Counted from the first letter of the stretch, positions 1 through 9,912 are shown. The stretch is DNA of 64,000 nucleotides from Thalassoroseus pseudoceratinae (GCF_011634775.1 NZ_JAALXT010000006.1:313001-377000), one strand, 5' to 3'. Notes: generated by a model not told the origin, from the sequence alone. Made by a program: numbers and translations.

Positions 1-1
1 C

Positions 2-133
2 GACCAGCTCGAACAAAAATCCCGGCACGGCAGACTGGACGAAGCCCCCGCGCTATGGGACGCTTTACGTTCGAGCTTCGAGAATCTCGCCGAAGAACTC
101 AACGACTTCTTGATGCTCGAACCGACGAAGTGA
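2..133 (+). CDS. C-terminal end of an Hpt-type protein (partial)
   Basis: Only the last 43 codons are inside the window; the gene starts off the left edge and stops with TGA at 131-133. The visible tail reads as two amphipathic helices, with L, A, E and R spaced as in the last helix of a histidine phosphotransfer (Hpt) domain: a 'DEAPALWDALRSSFENLAEEL' type pattern in which a short linker precedes a helix ending in an acidic, hydrophobic run. Hpt domains relay phosphate between receiver domains, often at the end of hybrid histidine kinases. A receiver-domain protein begins 65 bases downstream on the same strand, which fits a phosphorelay pair. The phospho-accepting histidine would lie upstream and cannot be seen, so the assignment is an inference from a short tail plus context. 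Confidence 0.5.
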   Translation, partial: DQLEQKSRHGRLDEAPALWDALRSSFENLAEELNDFLMLEPTK

Positions 134-198
134 CCCGGTGATTCGCTTCACCAAAGGCAACTTCTTCGGAAATCCACGGTGTCGACGGGAGTCCATGT

Positions 199-1509
199 AT
201 GTCATCTTTATTGCTTGTCGAAGACAGCCTCACCCAGGCCACGCAAATTCGACTGACGCTCAAAAAAGCCGGGTACGATGTGTACGTGGCCGAGAATGGT
301 CGGCTGGCGTTGGACGTACTCCGCACACACGAACCTGATTTGGTGTTAACCGATCTGCAAATGCCGGAGATGGACGGTTTGGAACTCGTGGATGCCGTCC
401 GCCGAGATCATCCGCATTTGCCGGTTGTGCTGATGACTTCACACGGCAGCGACGATATTGCCATCCAAGCACTCCGGCATGGAGCGGCTAGTTATCTGCC
501 GAAGAGTCGGCTCGATCACAGCATGATCGACACGCTCGAAGACATCTTGGAATCCATGCGAGTTGCGGATACCAAAGACCGTGTGCAGCGTTGTCTTGTC
601 GCACGATCGCTGGAATTCCGGATGGAAAACGATCCCACGTTAATTACTTCCGTCGCCACGCATGTGGAGCAGGAACTCAAAAACGCGGAGTTCGGGGATG
701 ATACAGTCCGCATGCAAATTATTGTCGCGTTGCGGAACGCCCTCGATCACGCCATGTTCTTCGGAAATTTGGCCCTCGACCCGAGCACGCGACTCGAAGG
801 TGAGTTGATCTTCCGCGAGGCCGCTGAAAATCAACGGGCGATGCCACCATTCTCCGACCGTTCCGTCTGGCTGACGGTTCGTATCAATGACGACGAAGTC
901 CGGCTGGTCGTGCAGCACGAAGGCGAAGGTACGGCGAGCATCTTCCTCCCGGAATCCAACGGCGATGCCGACTTGGAAGACCCGTTGCAGCGAAGTTTGA
1001 TTCTGATTCAAACCTTCATGGACGAGATTTCGGTGGACGCATCCGGCAAAGAGTTAACGTTGATCCGGCGGCGACCGCAACAGGAAGTCGACGCCGAACC
1101 GCTGACGAGTCTGATGGCATCCGCAGATTCGATGACCTCACCGGCGGTGTTTGGCAACGATCGCGAAGGTGATGTCCTGATCGTGACGGTGCTGCAGGGA
1201 TTCGCCGGTTTCGCGGACGATCGCCGCACCGAAGACCAGGAGCGGGCCCTCTCCCGCATCAACGAGGAAGACTTGCGACACATCGTTGTCGATTTTAGCA
1301 ATGTCGATGCGTTCGGGTCCGCGGTGTTGGAAAGTCTGCTGAAACTCTGGCAGGCGGTCAAAACCAAAGACGGTGCCCGATTCGCATGCACTGGTCTGTC
1401 GGAACCGGGCGTGCAAATTATCGAAACTGCCCGCTTCGACACCGTTTGGCAAATCCACGAAACCCGTGAAGCCGCCGTCGCCGCATTGATTGCCGAGACT
1501 GATGCGTAG
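199..1509 (+). CDS. Response regulator: REC, HATPase-like and STAS domains
   Basis: 436 residues with three modules. Residues 1-120 are a receiver domain: acidic residue D9, phospho-acceptor D52 in LTDLQMPEMDG, T80 and K102. Residues about 135-300 resemble the anti-sigma (RsbW-type) kinase fold. A remnant of the N box is seen (NALDHAMFFGN), but the glycine boxes are poor: HEGEG stands where DxGxG is expected, and QRSL where GRGL is expected before LIQTFMDE. Residues about 320-430 are a STAS domain with DAFGSAVLESLLKLW at the anti-sigma-antagonist phosphosite position. A likely role is to couple phosphorelay input to partner switching. GGGAG lies seven bases before the ATG. It follows the Hpt tail on the same strand, so the two are probably co-transcribed. 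Loss of ATP binding is inferred from the motif changes and is not shown. Confidence 0.85.
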   Translation: MSSLLLVEDSLTQATQIRLTLKKAGYDVYVAENGRLALDVLRTHEPDLVLTDLQMPEMDGLELVDAVRRDHPHLPVVLMTSHGSDDIAIQALRHGAASYLPKSRLDHSMIDTLEDILESMRVADTKDRVQRCLVARSLEFRMENDPTLITSVATHVEQELKNAEFGDDTVRMQIIVALRNALDHAMFFGNLALDPSTRLEGELIFREAAENQRAMPPFSDRSVWLTVRINDDEVRLVVQHEGEGTASIFLPESNGDADLEDPLQRSLILIQTFMDEISVDASGKELTLIRRRPQQEVDAEPLTSLMASADSMTSPAVFGNDREGDVLIVTVLQGFAGFADDRRTEDQERALSRINEEDLRHIVVDFSNVDAFGSAVLESLLKLWQAVKTKDGARFACTGLSEPGVQIIETARFDTVWQIHETREAAVAALIAETDA

Positions 1510-1593
1510 ACCAGTTTGTTTCCGGGCCGTCTTGAGACAAGACTCGTCGCGATTGAGAGTCAATCAGTCTAAGCGGATCGGAACGCGATACGT

Positions 1594-2556
1594 CTACACC
1601 GGTTCGATGGCCAGTTGATTCGCCGCACAGAACTGTCGAAGTTCGCCATCCGAGAACACACCCGTCGTAGCCCCGACGGCTTGGACGCAACTGGCTCCGA
1701 GGGCACTGCCCCATTGGAGACATGTTTCCGGATCGGCATCGGCGAGCAAGCCATGAATGAAACCGGCGGCGAATGCGTCACCGCTGCCAGTGCCATCGAC
1801 CACCGCCACATCGAACCGCCCGGACCGCCAATTACCGGCGGCGGACTGCAACACCGCTCCCGTATCGCCACAGGTGATCGCGACCGTCTTCGCACCCGCG
1901 TCGCGGAACTTTTGGGCTTGCTCGGTGGGATCGGTCAAACCGGTGATGAGTTTGGCTTCATCCGTGTTGGGCAGGAACACATCGGTGAACGGCAACACCG
2001 CCGCCACGCGGGACCAGTAATCGCCGGCGGCAGGCACGACGACATCGAGAATCGTCGTCACACCAAGTTCCCGAGCTGTCCGAAACGCCGCAGCCACATG
2101 GTCGGCTGCCAACTCCTCGCACAACAAATACCCGCCCAAATACAGCACGCGGGCGGATGCGATTCGCTCTGGTGTAAGATCTCGTCCGGTGAATTCGGCA
2201 TTGGAACCAATCGAATGGATGAACCGCCGATCTTCGCCTTCACAATTGACGACCAGGGTCCCGCTGGTCTCACGTGTTGTGCTGGTCAGGAGTTGGTCGC
2301 AGTTCACACCGGCGGATTGCATCGTCTGGCGGACGAATGAACCAAAGGCGTCCTCACCGACGAAGCCCGACATCGCCACACGACGCCCAAGTTTCGCCAA
2401 ATCGACCGACACATTCGCCGCACACCCACCCACGGTGAGTTCCATCCGCTTCGTCAGAACGAGTTCCCCGGAATGCGGCATCCGAGCGATCGGGGCACAC
2501 ACATGATCGGCGACCACAATCCCAGCACACAAACAATCCCACGACGGTTCACTCAT
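1594..2556 (-). CDS. PfkB-family carbohydrate kinase
   Basis: About 320 residues, the usual ribokinase-family length. The N-terminal PfkB signature region is present (GGCAANVSVDLAKLGRRV, with G and N for sugar contact), as is the C-terminal signature GTGSGDAFAAGFIHG, which carries the anion hole and the catalytic aspartate (about D260). Such enzymes transfer the gamma phosphate of ATP to a sugar or nucleoside hydroxyl in the cytoplasm. The substrate cannot be told from sequence; ribose, fructose, adenosine and 2-keto-3-deoxygluconate kinases all share these motifs. I chose the ATG at 2556. A GTG at 2574 would add six residues, and neither start has a strong Shine-Dalgarno. It converges with the regulator gene across an 84-base gap. 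Confidence 0.85.
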   Translation of the reverse strand: MSEPSWDCLCAGIVVADHVCAPIARMPHSGELVLTKRMELTVGGCAANVSVDLAKLGRRVAMSGFVGEDAFGSFVRQTMQSAGVNCDQLLTSTTRETSGTLVVNCEGEDRRFIHSIGSNAEFTGRDLTPERIASARVLYLGGYLLCEELAADHVAAAFRTARELGVTTILDVVVPAAGDYWSRVAAVLPFTDVFLPNTDEAKLITGLTDPTEQAQKFRDAGAKTVAITCGDTGAVLQSAAGNWRSGRFDVAVVDGTGSGDAFAAGFIHGLLADADPETCLQWGSALGASCVQAVGATTGVFSDGELRQFCAANQLAIEPV

Positions 2557-2610
2557 AACGGTTTCAATTTCCACTCGGAAAGACCAGGCTCGCGGGCCTT
2601 CTTAAATGGG

Positions 2611-2781
2611 TTATTCCGGCGTTCCGCGGTCAAGCACGACGAGAAGCAGAGTGGCGATTGGTCCCAAGACCAACGAAATCAAAAACCACACTAGACCACT
2701 GCGGTTTTTCCCTTGAGCCAACCCCGCATTGATCAGAGCCAATGTGCTCCAGCCGACAAAATATTCTTGCGAATTATTCAT
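2611..2781 (-). CDS. Small two-helix membrane protein, 56 aa
   Basis: A short reading frame begins at ATG 2781 and ends at TAA 2611-2613. It encodes about 15 polar and mildly hydrophobic residues (MNNSQEYFVGWSTLALINAG), a short basic loop (QGKNRSG) and a strong membrane helix (WFLISLVLGPIATLLLVVL) before an acidic tail. The loop KNRS followed by W-F-x-I-x-x-x-x-G-P is a common pattern in small uncharacterised bacterial membrane proteins that are often annotated near transport or stress genes. It lies 54 bases upstream of the PfkB kinase on the same strand and may be co-transcribed with it. The function is unknown. Support rests on the intact frame, the membrane-like composition and the G-P motif. 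Confidence 0.65.
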   Translation of the reverse strand: MNNSQEYFVGWSTLALINAGLAQGKNRSGLVWFLISLVLGPIATLLLVVLDRGTPE

Positions 2782-3003
2782 GAACGGCCCTTAAATCACA
2801 CGCGAACAATCACTCACATTACCACATCAGTCTGACTCGCGCTCACGGATTTCGCAACCCGCCCTCATCGCGATTTAATGAACTTGGACCGCGTGAATGT
2901 CACATCGCCAAAAATTCTGTTAGGTTTACGCGAAGCCATGTTAATGCCATAATTGACCAAATTTTCCGCCAATGCCGACACATCTTGATTTTGAGGTCAT
3001 TTC

Positions 3004-3636
3004 ATGGACCCGGCGTCTTCTTCCCCACGCACCGAAAACACCTCCGCAAAACGGTCCCCGGATTCCTTTAGTTTCTTTCGCGGATTCCTGAAAGAACCTC
3101 GGCAAGTGGGCTCGATCATCCCGAGTTCGCCGATTCTGGAACGTCGTCTGAGTACGTTCGCTCGTGTTCCATCGGCGCGGCGAATTGTGGAACTCGGGCC
3201 GGGAACTGGGGGAACCACGCGGGCATTGTTGCGTCATATGACCGAAGACGCAGCACTGATGAGCATTGAAGCGAATCCGTTGTTCATCGATCGGCTCCAA
3301 CAGATTGATGATCCACGATTGGCCGTGCAGCACGGCGATGCATTGCAGGTGCGAGAGTTGTTGAACCAAGCCGAGTGGAATAACGCGGATTTGGTCATCT
3401 CCGGCATTCCATTCTCGACTATGGATCAAGAAACCGGCCGCAAGTTGATCGCGGATATTCACTCGCTGCTCAGCCCGAACGGCGCGTTCGTGGCGTACCA
3501 AATTCGCGATCGCGTGTGCAACTTGGCAAAAGGCTCGTTTGGCCGCCCCGACAAATGCACCGTCTGGCGAAATATCCCGCCGTTGCGAATTTTCCGCTGG
3601 GAAAAAACCGCGCCCGTCAAGCACAGGGAACGCTAG
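3004..3636 (+). CDS. SAM-dependent methyltransferase, PmtA/rRNA dimethylase-like
   Basis: 210 residues. Residues 20-40 carry the FFRGFLKEPRQVGSIIPSS pattern seen at the start of PmtA-type phospholipid N-methyltransferases. This is followed by SAM motif I, ELGPGTGGTT (from E63), an acidic residue after strand 2 (SIEANPLF), and a GDA turn with DLVISGIPFST at the motif IV position. PmtA-type enzymes methylate phosphatidylethanolamine towards phosphatidylcholine at the inner face of the membrane. Related KsgA-like enzymes methylate rRNA, but the missing N/D-PPY motif and the FFRGFL start favour the lipid group. GAGG stands seven bases before the ATG. It is transcribed away from the small membrane protein across a 222-base divergent gap. 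Confidence 0.75.
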   Translation: MDPASSSPRTENTSAKRSPDSFSFFRGFLKEPRQVGSIIPSSPILERRLSTFARVPSARRIVELGPGTGGTTRALLRHMTEDAALMSIEANPLFIDRLQQIDDPRLAVQHGDALQVRELLNQAEWNNADLVISGIPFSTMDQETGRKLIADIHSLLSPNGAFVAYQIRDRVCNLAKGSFGRPDKCTVWRNIPPLRIFRWEKTAPVKHRER

Positions 3637-3649
3637 ACGAGGCCGTGTT

Positions 3650-3667
3650 CAAGCCGGGAACGGCTTG
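3650..3667 (+). other. Hairpin after the methyltransferase gene
   Basis: A perfect 7-bp stem CAAGCCG/CGGCTTG closes a GGAA tetraloop, 14 bases after the methyltransferase stop. It lacks a T-run, so it may be a transcript-stabilising or factor-assisted end rather than a classical intrinsic terminator. Confidence 0.4.
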
Positions 3668-3712
3668 CGGTCCGTTGACGGGCGAGCATGTTCGTTGTGA
3701 TGGTCGAGACTA

Positions 3713-4012
3713 TCAGCGATGGTGTCGAATTGCACTGATAAGCTCGTTCTTGTTCATCTGGCTACGACCGGGAATATCCAAGTCTTTGGCCTGATTATAG
3801 AGTTCGCGTTTGGTCCGTTCTTCCAATTTGGAATTGGGATTCCCCGTTCCAGAACTCGTCTTGTTAGGTGTTCGCCCCTCTTTGCGTCGCGTCTTATTAA
3901 CGGTGCGAGCGGCAATTTCCTCGGCACGGTCCTCGGATTTCCCACGCTCTTGGGCGCCCTTCTTGATGTGATCGTATTGACGTTCGTCTTTTTTCGACCA
4001 GGCGGATGGCAT
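3713..4012 (-). CDS. Small charged protein with Rho-N/SAP-like C-terminus
   Basis: 99 residues, strongly charged. It begins MPSAWSKKDERQYDHIKKG, continues through a region rich in E, R and K with AARTVNKTRRKEGRTPN, and ends in ERTKRELYNQAKDLDIPGRS plus a NKNELISAIR helix. That last part matches the helix-extension-helix fold shared by the Rho termination factor N-terminal domain and SAP domains, which bind nucleic acid. Proteins of this build are often labelled 'plasmid stabilization' or 'ChaB-like', but no function is established. GGAGG lies eight bases before the ATG at 4012, and a second ATG at 4018 sits too close to it. The same frame is open back to 4210 without a better start. Confidence 0.7.
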   Translation of the reverse strand: MPSAWSKKDERQYDHIKKGAQERGKSEDRAEEIAARTVNKTRRKEGRTPNKTSSGTGNPNSKLEERTKRELYNQAKDLDIPGRSQMNKNELISAIRHHR

Positions 4013-4287
4013 CGGCATATCCTCCAAGTGTGATTCAGTCGGAATCGACTCGACCAATGTGGTCACTTGGTCCAAGATAAATGACGCTCCCAAAGAGTTG
4101 GAATCCGCCTTTCCTGGTTTCTCACTCAGGGAAATGCCCCAGACCGTGTTCCGGTCTTCCGTGTCCGCGGTGGACACAATCCAACGGCCCTCATTCCCTG
4201 TGATCGCCACGAGACAGCACCCCGCAGCGATCAGAAAATTGGCTGCGTTCGGCTCTCACGTCACCGACGATTTCGACGAAACCTGGT

Positions 4288-5310
4288 CTAGAACGGCACT
4301 TGAACGGCGAGGCCGGCCGCCGGTTCCGTGGGGTGAAAATACGGACGCAACCGAATGCGACCGTCGCCATGCAAGCGGGTCGCTGCGACACTCTTGCCCA
4401 CTGCCCAGCCAAGAAATGCTCCGAAGACCACGTCGGACAGGTCATGATCACGCTCGTCGATTCGGCTCCAACTCACCAGACCGGCCAGTGTGTATAACGG
4501 AGTCGCTGGCAAGAAGCCGTGGAACTCCTCTGTGACCGCTGCCAACGTGAACAAGCTGGCCCCGTGATACGATGGGAACCCGTAACGGCCGTCGTTCCAT
4601 TCGTCACTCGGCCGATCGGTGTCCGTGATGAGTTTCAAACTCAGAACGCTGATGCTCGTCAACGTGTAGGCACTGATGAGCGTGGTGGCGTACTCGTGAA
4701 GCTCTGGGTCTTGCTGCTTCACGCTCCAACCGTACAAACCGAGCAACGCAGGAACGTGGTATTCGGCGTGTCCGAAGTAACCGATGACGGTACTGCCGTG
4801 CCCCCACCGCTTCGGATGTTCGGCTGTGTATTCGCGAACGTCGTCGTCCCAGTCCTGATGAATCGCAATCGCACCGGCGGTCGCAACTCCCGCTAAAGCC
4901 GCGTTCTGCCAGTCCGCCATGCCAACGGCATCATCCCCCAATCGGCCTAGGAAATCATGCAGATCCTGCCGAAAAGAAATCGGTTGATTCCCCGAATGCC
5001 TGTGTGCCGAATACGAATCGGTCATCGCACACGAAACCTCGCCGGGTGATTCCACCACGCACTCCGACGACACCGGCGCCACGCTAGACACATTGGCCGG
5101 TGATTCGGTTGGAGAAGGTGAAAACTCTGGCCGGACCGGACCGCGATTGTGCTCGTACACACCAGGTGAACACGCGACACCGGACGTATGTTGACATCCA
5201 CTCACGAACATCAACACCACCAGCAAGCCAGCAACCGTCACCCTCCGGTCAACTGAACCGTGGAAACCAGTTTGGTGCAGGATTTGTCGGGATCGAAACG
5301 CGAATGTCAT
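4288..5310 (-). CDS. PAP2-family phosphatase, lipoprotein-like
   Basis: About 340 residues. An N-terminal hydrophobic stretch ends in VLMFVSGC (Cys about 39), which looks like a lipobox, followed by a low-complexity Ser/Pro/Val linker. The C-terminal half has all three type-2 phosphatidic acid phosphatase motifs: KLITDTDRP (KxxxxxxRP), PSYH in place of PSGH, and SRIDERDHDLSD (SRx5Hx3D). The family removes phosphate from lipid phosphates or undecaprenyl pyrophosphate at the periplasmic face. The G-to-Y change in motif 2 is tolerated in some members. The start is uncertain because no clear Shine-Dalgarno precedes the ATG at 5310, and the frame is open to 5433. Confidence 0.8.
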   Translation of the reverse strand: MTFAFRSRQILHQTGFHGSVDRRVTVAGLLVVLMFVSGCQHTSGVACSPGVYEHNRGPVRPEFSPSPTESPANVSSVAPVSSECVVESPGEVSCAMTDSYSAHRHSGNQPISFRQDLHDFLGRLGDDAVGMADWQNAALAGVATAGAIAIHQDWDDDVREYTAEHPKRWGHGSTVIGYFGHAEYHVPALLGLYGWSVKQQDPELHEYATTLISAYTLTSISVLSLKLITDTDRPSDEWNDGRYGFPSYHGASLFTLAAVTEEFHGFLPATPLYTLAGLVSWSRIDERDHDLSDVVFGAFLGWAVGKSVAATRLHGDGRIRLRPYFHPTEPAAGLAVQVPF

Positions 5311-5574
5311 AAGCGCGAACGAGGCTGGAGGGAGATAACGAGTGCCAATCCACATGATGGGAAGAACCATTTTTCTTGATCGTCCCCATCCAACCCGCAA
5401 GAACAGAATCCGAATCAAAACCGCTAACGACAACCAAGCTGATAAAGTCTCTGCTGTTTACCCAGTTTGTAAAACCTTGTGTTTCTTGACATTCTCGTTG
5501 CTGGTTTCAAGTCGTTCACGCCGGTATCATCGGACCAAACTCGCCGATTGTTTTTGACTTGGAATGGACCGATT

Positions 5575-6510
<936 letters not shown>

Positions 6511-6524
6511 TCGGCGAATGAAGT

Positions 6525-6568
6525 GTGAGGTGTATCCCGATCGCGTCGCCGCACGCCTCACGCCTCAC
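6525..6568. repeat. Inverted repeat between convergent genes
   Basis: GTGAGG (6525-6530) is mirrored by two CCTCAC copies (6556-6561 and 6563-6568) around a GC-rich core. It sits in the 62-base gap between the MoxR and DUF255 stops, and may act as a transcript end or be a dispersed palindrome. Confidence 0.4.
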
Positions 6569-6572
6569 ATCA

Positions 6573-9122
6573 TCATCGCCGCGGGAACAAGTTCTGATTA
6601 ATCAACTGCACCTGCTCCCCCGGTCGGGCGATCGGCACTTGGCCGACGAGTTTCGCCGTCTTGGGGGCGAGACAGGTTTTGTCATTGCACGGCTGATATC
6701 TCACAGCGAGGTGCATTTCGTCGGTGGTCACGTTGATGTCTTGCGGGATTCGGAGTTTGCCGCGGATGACGATGCTCTCTTCGTAGACCAACGCGGATTC
6801 GTCGAAACCGGGAATCGTCAGCGGTTCGCCCTTTGGATATCGTAGGTCTTCAACCGTGATGCCGTGATCGCTCTTGATGCTGAACTTGGTCGGGATCAGA
6901 TTCTTCGGCACGGCGGGGTTCTGATTAATGTGCCAACCAGGTTTGATGTCCACAAAGACGACAATCTCGCAGGTGCTGCCAGCGGGGAGTTTGTCGACAT
7001 TCAAATACGCCTGAGCGGTGACGATTTCCTTGCGGGAGTCACTCGATGTTTCGGCGGCCACTTGCAGAATCGCGTTTTGATTCCGGCGTTGATCGTGAAT
7101 GTTCGGTTCTTGCGTGCGGGCGGCGGCGAAATTCGGATTGTCCAAATACTCGCCCAATGCCAAAGCCATGTTCGCCATCCCACGCGGACGGTCCGCCAAT
7201 TGCGACGCGAATAGTTGCAGCGTTTTCTCGGTGTCTTCTTGATACTTCGGCGTATCCGTTAATGACGACAACCGCAACAGGTTGCGAACGCTCACGCTGT
7301 TCCCGGAGGGCAACACGGCATCGTTCGCGTTCTTCGTGCGAGCCAACAGTTCCTCGTGATGATGCGGCGTGAAGAAGAAGCCGGCACCGTCTTCGTCTTG
7401 GAACAACTCGATTTGCTGATCGGTCAACCGTCTGGCGGCTCGCAACCATTTCTGATCTTCGGTGGTTTCGTACAGAGCCAACAACCCTTCGATCATGAAG
7501 GCGTAGTCATCGAGATAAGCATTCAATTGGGATTGCCCATCACGATAGGTCCGTTGCAGCCGACCTTTCTCATCCCGCATGTTGGACAGCACGAACAGAG
7601 CGGCTTTCTCGGCGGCGGTTCGGTAATCCGCCCGGTCCAAGCGTTTTGCCGCATGAGCCAATGAACGGATCATCAAACCGTTCCAACTCGTGAGAACTTT
7701 ATCATCCTTGAGGAGTGCCGGTCGTTGGTCCCGCACGGCGAGCAATTTTCTCCGCATCGGTGCCAATCGCCGTTCCAACTCCGGCGTGGTGGTTCCCAGT
7801 TCATCCGCGATGTCCGACAACGGCTGCGGTTGATGCAACACGTAACCATGTTCGAACTTCTGCGGTTGATTCAGTCCATACACTTTGGCGAACAATTTCG
7901 CATCGTCTTCCCCCAAGGCGGTGAGGATTTCCTTCTTCGTCCACACATACCGCTGACCTTCCACGCCATCGGTTTCAGCATCCAACGCGGAATAGAAACC
8001 ACCCGCCGGATCGGTGAGTTCGCGTAGGACAAAATCGTAAGTCCCTTCGGCCGCTCGACGGAATTGATCTTGGCCGGTCGTACGATACGCTTCGAGCAAC
8101 ACGTCGGCGAGTTGTGCCTGATCGTAAAGCATCTTCTCAAAGTGCGGCACATGCCATTCGCGATCGGTGCTGTAGCGATGGAATCCGCCGCCGAGATGGT
8201 CGTGAATGCCGCCCCGCACAATCGCATCGAGCGTTTGTCGCACGATTTTCCCGGCTTGTTCGATGTCGTCCCGTGCCGCAGCGTATTGCAAGACGCTCAA
8301 TTTGACCGGCACCGGGAACTTCGGCGAATCGGGAGCGTTCGCGGCAAAATCCACGCCGCCGTGTTTCTGATCAAAGGTCTCTGCGATCGCGGTCACGGTC
8401 TGCGTGACGAGTTCTCGTTTGAGTTCGGTCTTCTTGAGCACAAGCGGCGGTTGCATGACGCGTCGCACATTCGTGGCCATCGTCTCTGCACTTTGACGCA
8501 CACCGTCTTCGTTGCTTGTCCAAATCTGATCGACCTGTTTCAGCACACTCGGAAAGCTCGGCAGACCCGGTTTGGCTTCCGGCGGAAAATATGTGCCACC
8601 CGCGATCGGTTTGCCTTCCGGTGTGAGAAACATCGACAACGGCCAACCGCCGCCCTGCTCCGCCCCGGTCGCTTGCAGATACACCAACAACGCGGTCATG
8701 TAGATGTCATCGATGTCCGGGCGTTCCTCGCGATCGACTTTGATGCACACGAACTTCTCGTTCATGGCTTTGGCGATGTCTTCATTCTCGAAGACCAGCC
8801 GTTCCATCACATGGCACCAATAACAACTGCTGTAGCCGATCGAGAGGAAGATCGGTTTGTTCTCGGTGCGGGCTTTCTCGAACGCCTCCGGTCCCCAGGG
8901 ATACCAATCCACCGGATTGTGGGCGTGCAGCAACAAATACGGACTGGTCTCGCCCGCCAACCGATTCGGTTCGCCCTTCGGCTCGGCCGATTTCTCAGCC
9001 GTGGAGACAGCGGAACCGTCCTCGGAAGCCGGTTCAGCTCCCAAATTGCCGCCGCAACCGCAGACGCCAATCGTCAGCAGCCCCCAAATTGCCCAAATTG
9101 CGGAATTTCGATGACATCGCAT
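6573..9122 (-). CDS. DUF255 thioredoxin-fold lipoprotein with DsbD-N-like tail
   Basis: 849 residues. A signal peptide ends in a lipobox-like GVCGC (Cys 21-23). Residues about 50-230 are the DUF255/YyaL ('spermatogenesis-associated protein 20') thioredoxin-like domain with [15 protein letters not shown], the redox pair C100-x-x-C103 (SSCYWCHVM) and [13 protein letters not shown] six-hairpin glycosidase-like alpha/alpha region follows ([20 protein letters not shown] and so on). The last 130 residues resemble the DsbD alpha domain: a beta-rich stretch with [13 protein letters not shown] and the paired cysteines QPCNDKTC. Family function is unproven; the thioredoxin module suggests redox work in the periplasm. 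GGAG lies six bases upstream of ATG 9122, which fixes the start despite an open frame to 9278. Confidence 0.85.
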   Translation of the reverse strand: MRCHRNSAIWAIWGLLTIGVCGCGGNLGAEPASEDGSAVSTAEKSAEPKGEPNRLAGETSPYLLLHAHNPVDWYPWGPEAFEKARTENKPIFLSIGYSSCYWCHVMERLVFENEDIAKAMNEKFVCIKVDREERPDIDDIYMTALLVYLQATGAEQGGGWPLSMFLTPEGKPIAGGTYFPPEAKPGLPSFPSVLKQVDQIWTSNEDGVRQSAETMATNVRRVMQPPLVLKKTELKRELVTQTVTAIAETFDQKHGGVDFAANAPDSPKFPVPVKLSVLQYAAARDDIEQAGKIVRQTLDAIVRGGIHDHLGGGFHRYSTDREWHVPHFEKMLYDQAQLADVLLEAYRTTGQDQFRRAAEGTYDFVLRELTDPAGGFYSALDAETDGVEGQRYVWTKKEILTALGEDDAKLFAKVYGLNQPQKFEHGYVLHQPQPLSDIADELGTTTPELERRLAPMRRKLLAVRDQRPALLKDDKVLTSWNGLMIRSLAHAAKRLDRADYRTAAEKAALFVLSNMRDEKGRLQRTYRDGQSQLNAYLDDYAFMIEGLLALYETTEDQKWLRAARRLTDQQIELFQDEDGAGFFFTPHHHEELLARTKNANDAVLPSGNSVSVRNLLRLSSLTDTPKYQEDTEKTLQLFASQLADRPRGMANMALALGEYLDNPNFAAARTQEPNIHDQRRNQNAILQVAAETSSDSRKEIVTAQAYLNVDKLPAGSTCEIVVFVDIKPGWHINQNPAVPKNLIPTKFSIKSDHGITVEDLRYPKGEPLTIPGFDESALVYEESIVIRGKLRIPQDINVTTDEMHLAVRYQPCNDKTCLAPKTAKLVGQVPIARPGEQVQLINQNLFPRR

Positions 9123-9254
9123 CGTAGTCTCCGTCCTGACGGATGGTCTTCTCAATATCTTGAACCAAAACCGCACTATAAGAAGAAAACCCGCATGTTG
9201 GCGAGAGCAAAGCGTGTTGATAGACTGACTGGTATGAAACCCTGTCCAGTAACT

Positions 9255-9310
9255 GTAGGGTGCGTCGTGACGCACCACTCCGAACTAAGGTGCGTTGCAA
9301 CGCACCCTAC
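9255..9310. repeat. Palindromic intergenic repeat (GTAGGGTGCGT type)
   Basis: Two perfect 18-bp palindromes, GGTGCGTCGTGACGCACC (9259-9276) and GGTGCGTTGCAACGCACC (9289-9306), lie head to head. The unit is bounded by GTAGGGTGCGT and its mirror ACGCACCCTAC. The build matches REP/BIME-type elements spread by RAYT transposases, though no RAYT gene is in the window. Confidence 0.8.
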
Positions 9311-9372
9311 TGCTCAGCTTTCATTGCGGTTATGGAATGGCCAGAAAGCTAGGACTTGCACCAGCCAATGAT

Positions 9373-9819
9373 TCACTGATTGCTCATGAAATCGAAGAAA
9401 AACTCTCCTGTATTAAGGACTCGAAATTCGAGGTGATGGCCGTTGTCATCAAAACCATCGTTGAGGTATCGATCGTCTTTTTCACCAATCACGGGGTTCC
9501 CGTTCTGTTCTGCAAGTCGGAATTCACCAACTTCGACAACACCGGGTCCAAATCGCCAATCCAGATAAGATTGTAAGTCTCGAACACGTCCCTTGACGCG
9601 ATATGCGTTTCGAAGTCGGTCAAAACGCTTCCACTCGGTAGGACCGACAGCAGGAAAGTCTTGAAACCGTGAAGTTAAGTGAAGCAACTTCGCTTGTTCG
9701 TGGAAAGACGCACAGACACCAGTCGCTGGCTGAATGCAATAGTAGCATAAAGCAAAAACTGCGGTTGCCCCTCCAAGAGTGGCTGCTGCAATCGCACCAG
9801 TCGGCCAAATCTTCATCAT
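9373..9819 (-). CDS. Hypothetical single-pass membrane or secreted protein
   Basis: 148 residues. A hydrophobic N-terminal segment (TGAIAAATLGGATAVFALCYYC) looks like a signal anchor. The rest is soluble, with a basic middle (RFDRLRNAYRVKGRVRDLQ) and an acidic end holding EKDDRYLNDGFDDNGHHLEF. No family is recognised. The Asp/Asn/Gly run could bind a cation such as calcium, but that is speculative. Adjacent ATGs at 9819 and 9816 are equally possible. A sampled row inside the gene is about 45% GC, below the window's usual value, and palindromic repeats lie on both sides. This hints at an accessory segment. Confidence 0.55.
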   Translation of the reverse strand: MMKIWPTGAIAAATLGGATAVFALCYYCIQPATGVCASFHEQAKLLHLTSRFQDFPAVGPTEWKRFDRLRNAYRVKGRVRDLQSYLDWRFGPGVVEVGEFRLAEQNGNPVIGEKDDRYLNDGFDDNGHHLEFRVLNTGEFFFDFMSNQ

Positions 9820-9825
9820 GAGTAA

Positions 9826-9906
9826 GTAGGCTGGGTTAGCGGAGCGTAACCCAGCATTTTCTCAGGCCACGAGACATTGAAAAAGCTGGGACTTGTCCCA
9901 GCCTAC
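9826..9906. repeat. Palindromic intergenic repeat, copy A (GTAGGCTGGGTTAGCG type)
   Basis: GTAGGCTGGGTTAGCG-G-AGCGTAACCCAGC forms one hairpin (GCTGGGTTA/TAACCCAGC), and AGCTGGGACTTGTCCCAGCC forms a second. The whole unit is bounded by GTAGGCTGGG and CCCAGCCTAC. A near-identical copy is at 10144-10223. Confidence 0.85.
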
Positions 9907-9912
9907 ACTAAC

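Noticed and set aside
5486-5491. TTGACA that could be a -35 box for the MoxR gene
   Set aside because: No acceptable -10 sequence lies 16-19 bases further on.
8064-9371. A 435-codon open frame on the + strand opposite the DUF255 gene
   Set aside because: It mirrors a clear family gene, has no recognisable motif, and runs across its start into a palindromic repeat; it is a by-product of high-GC codon bias.
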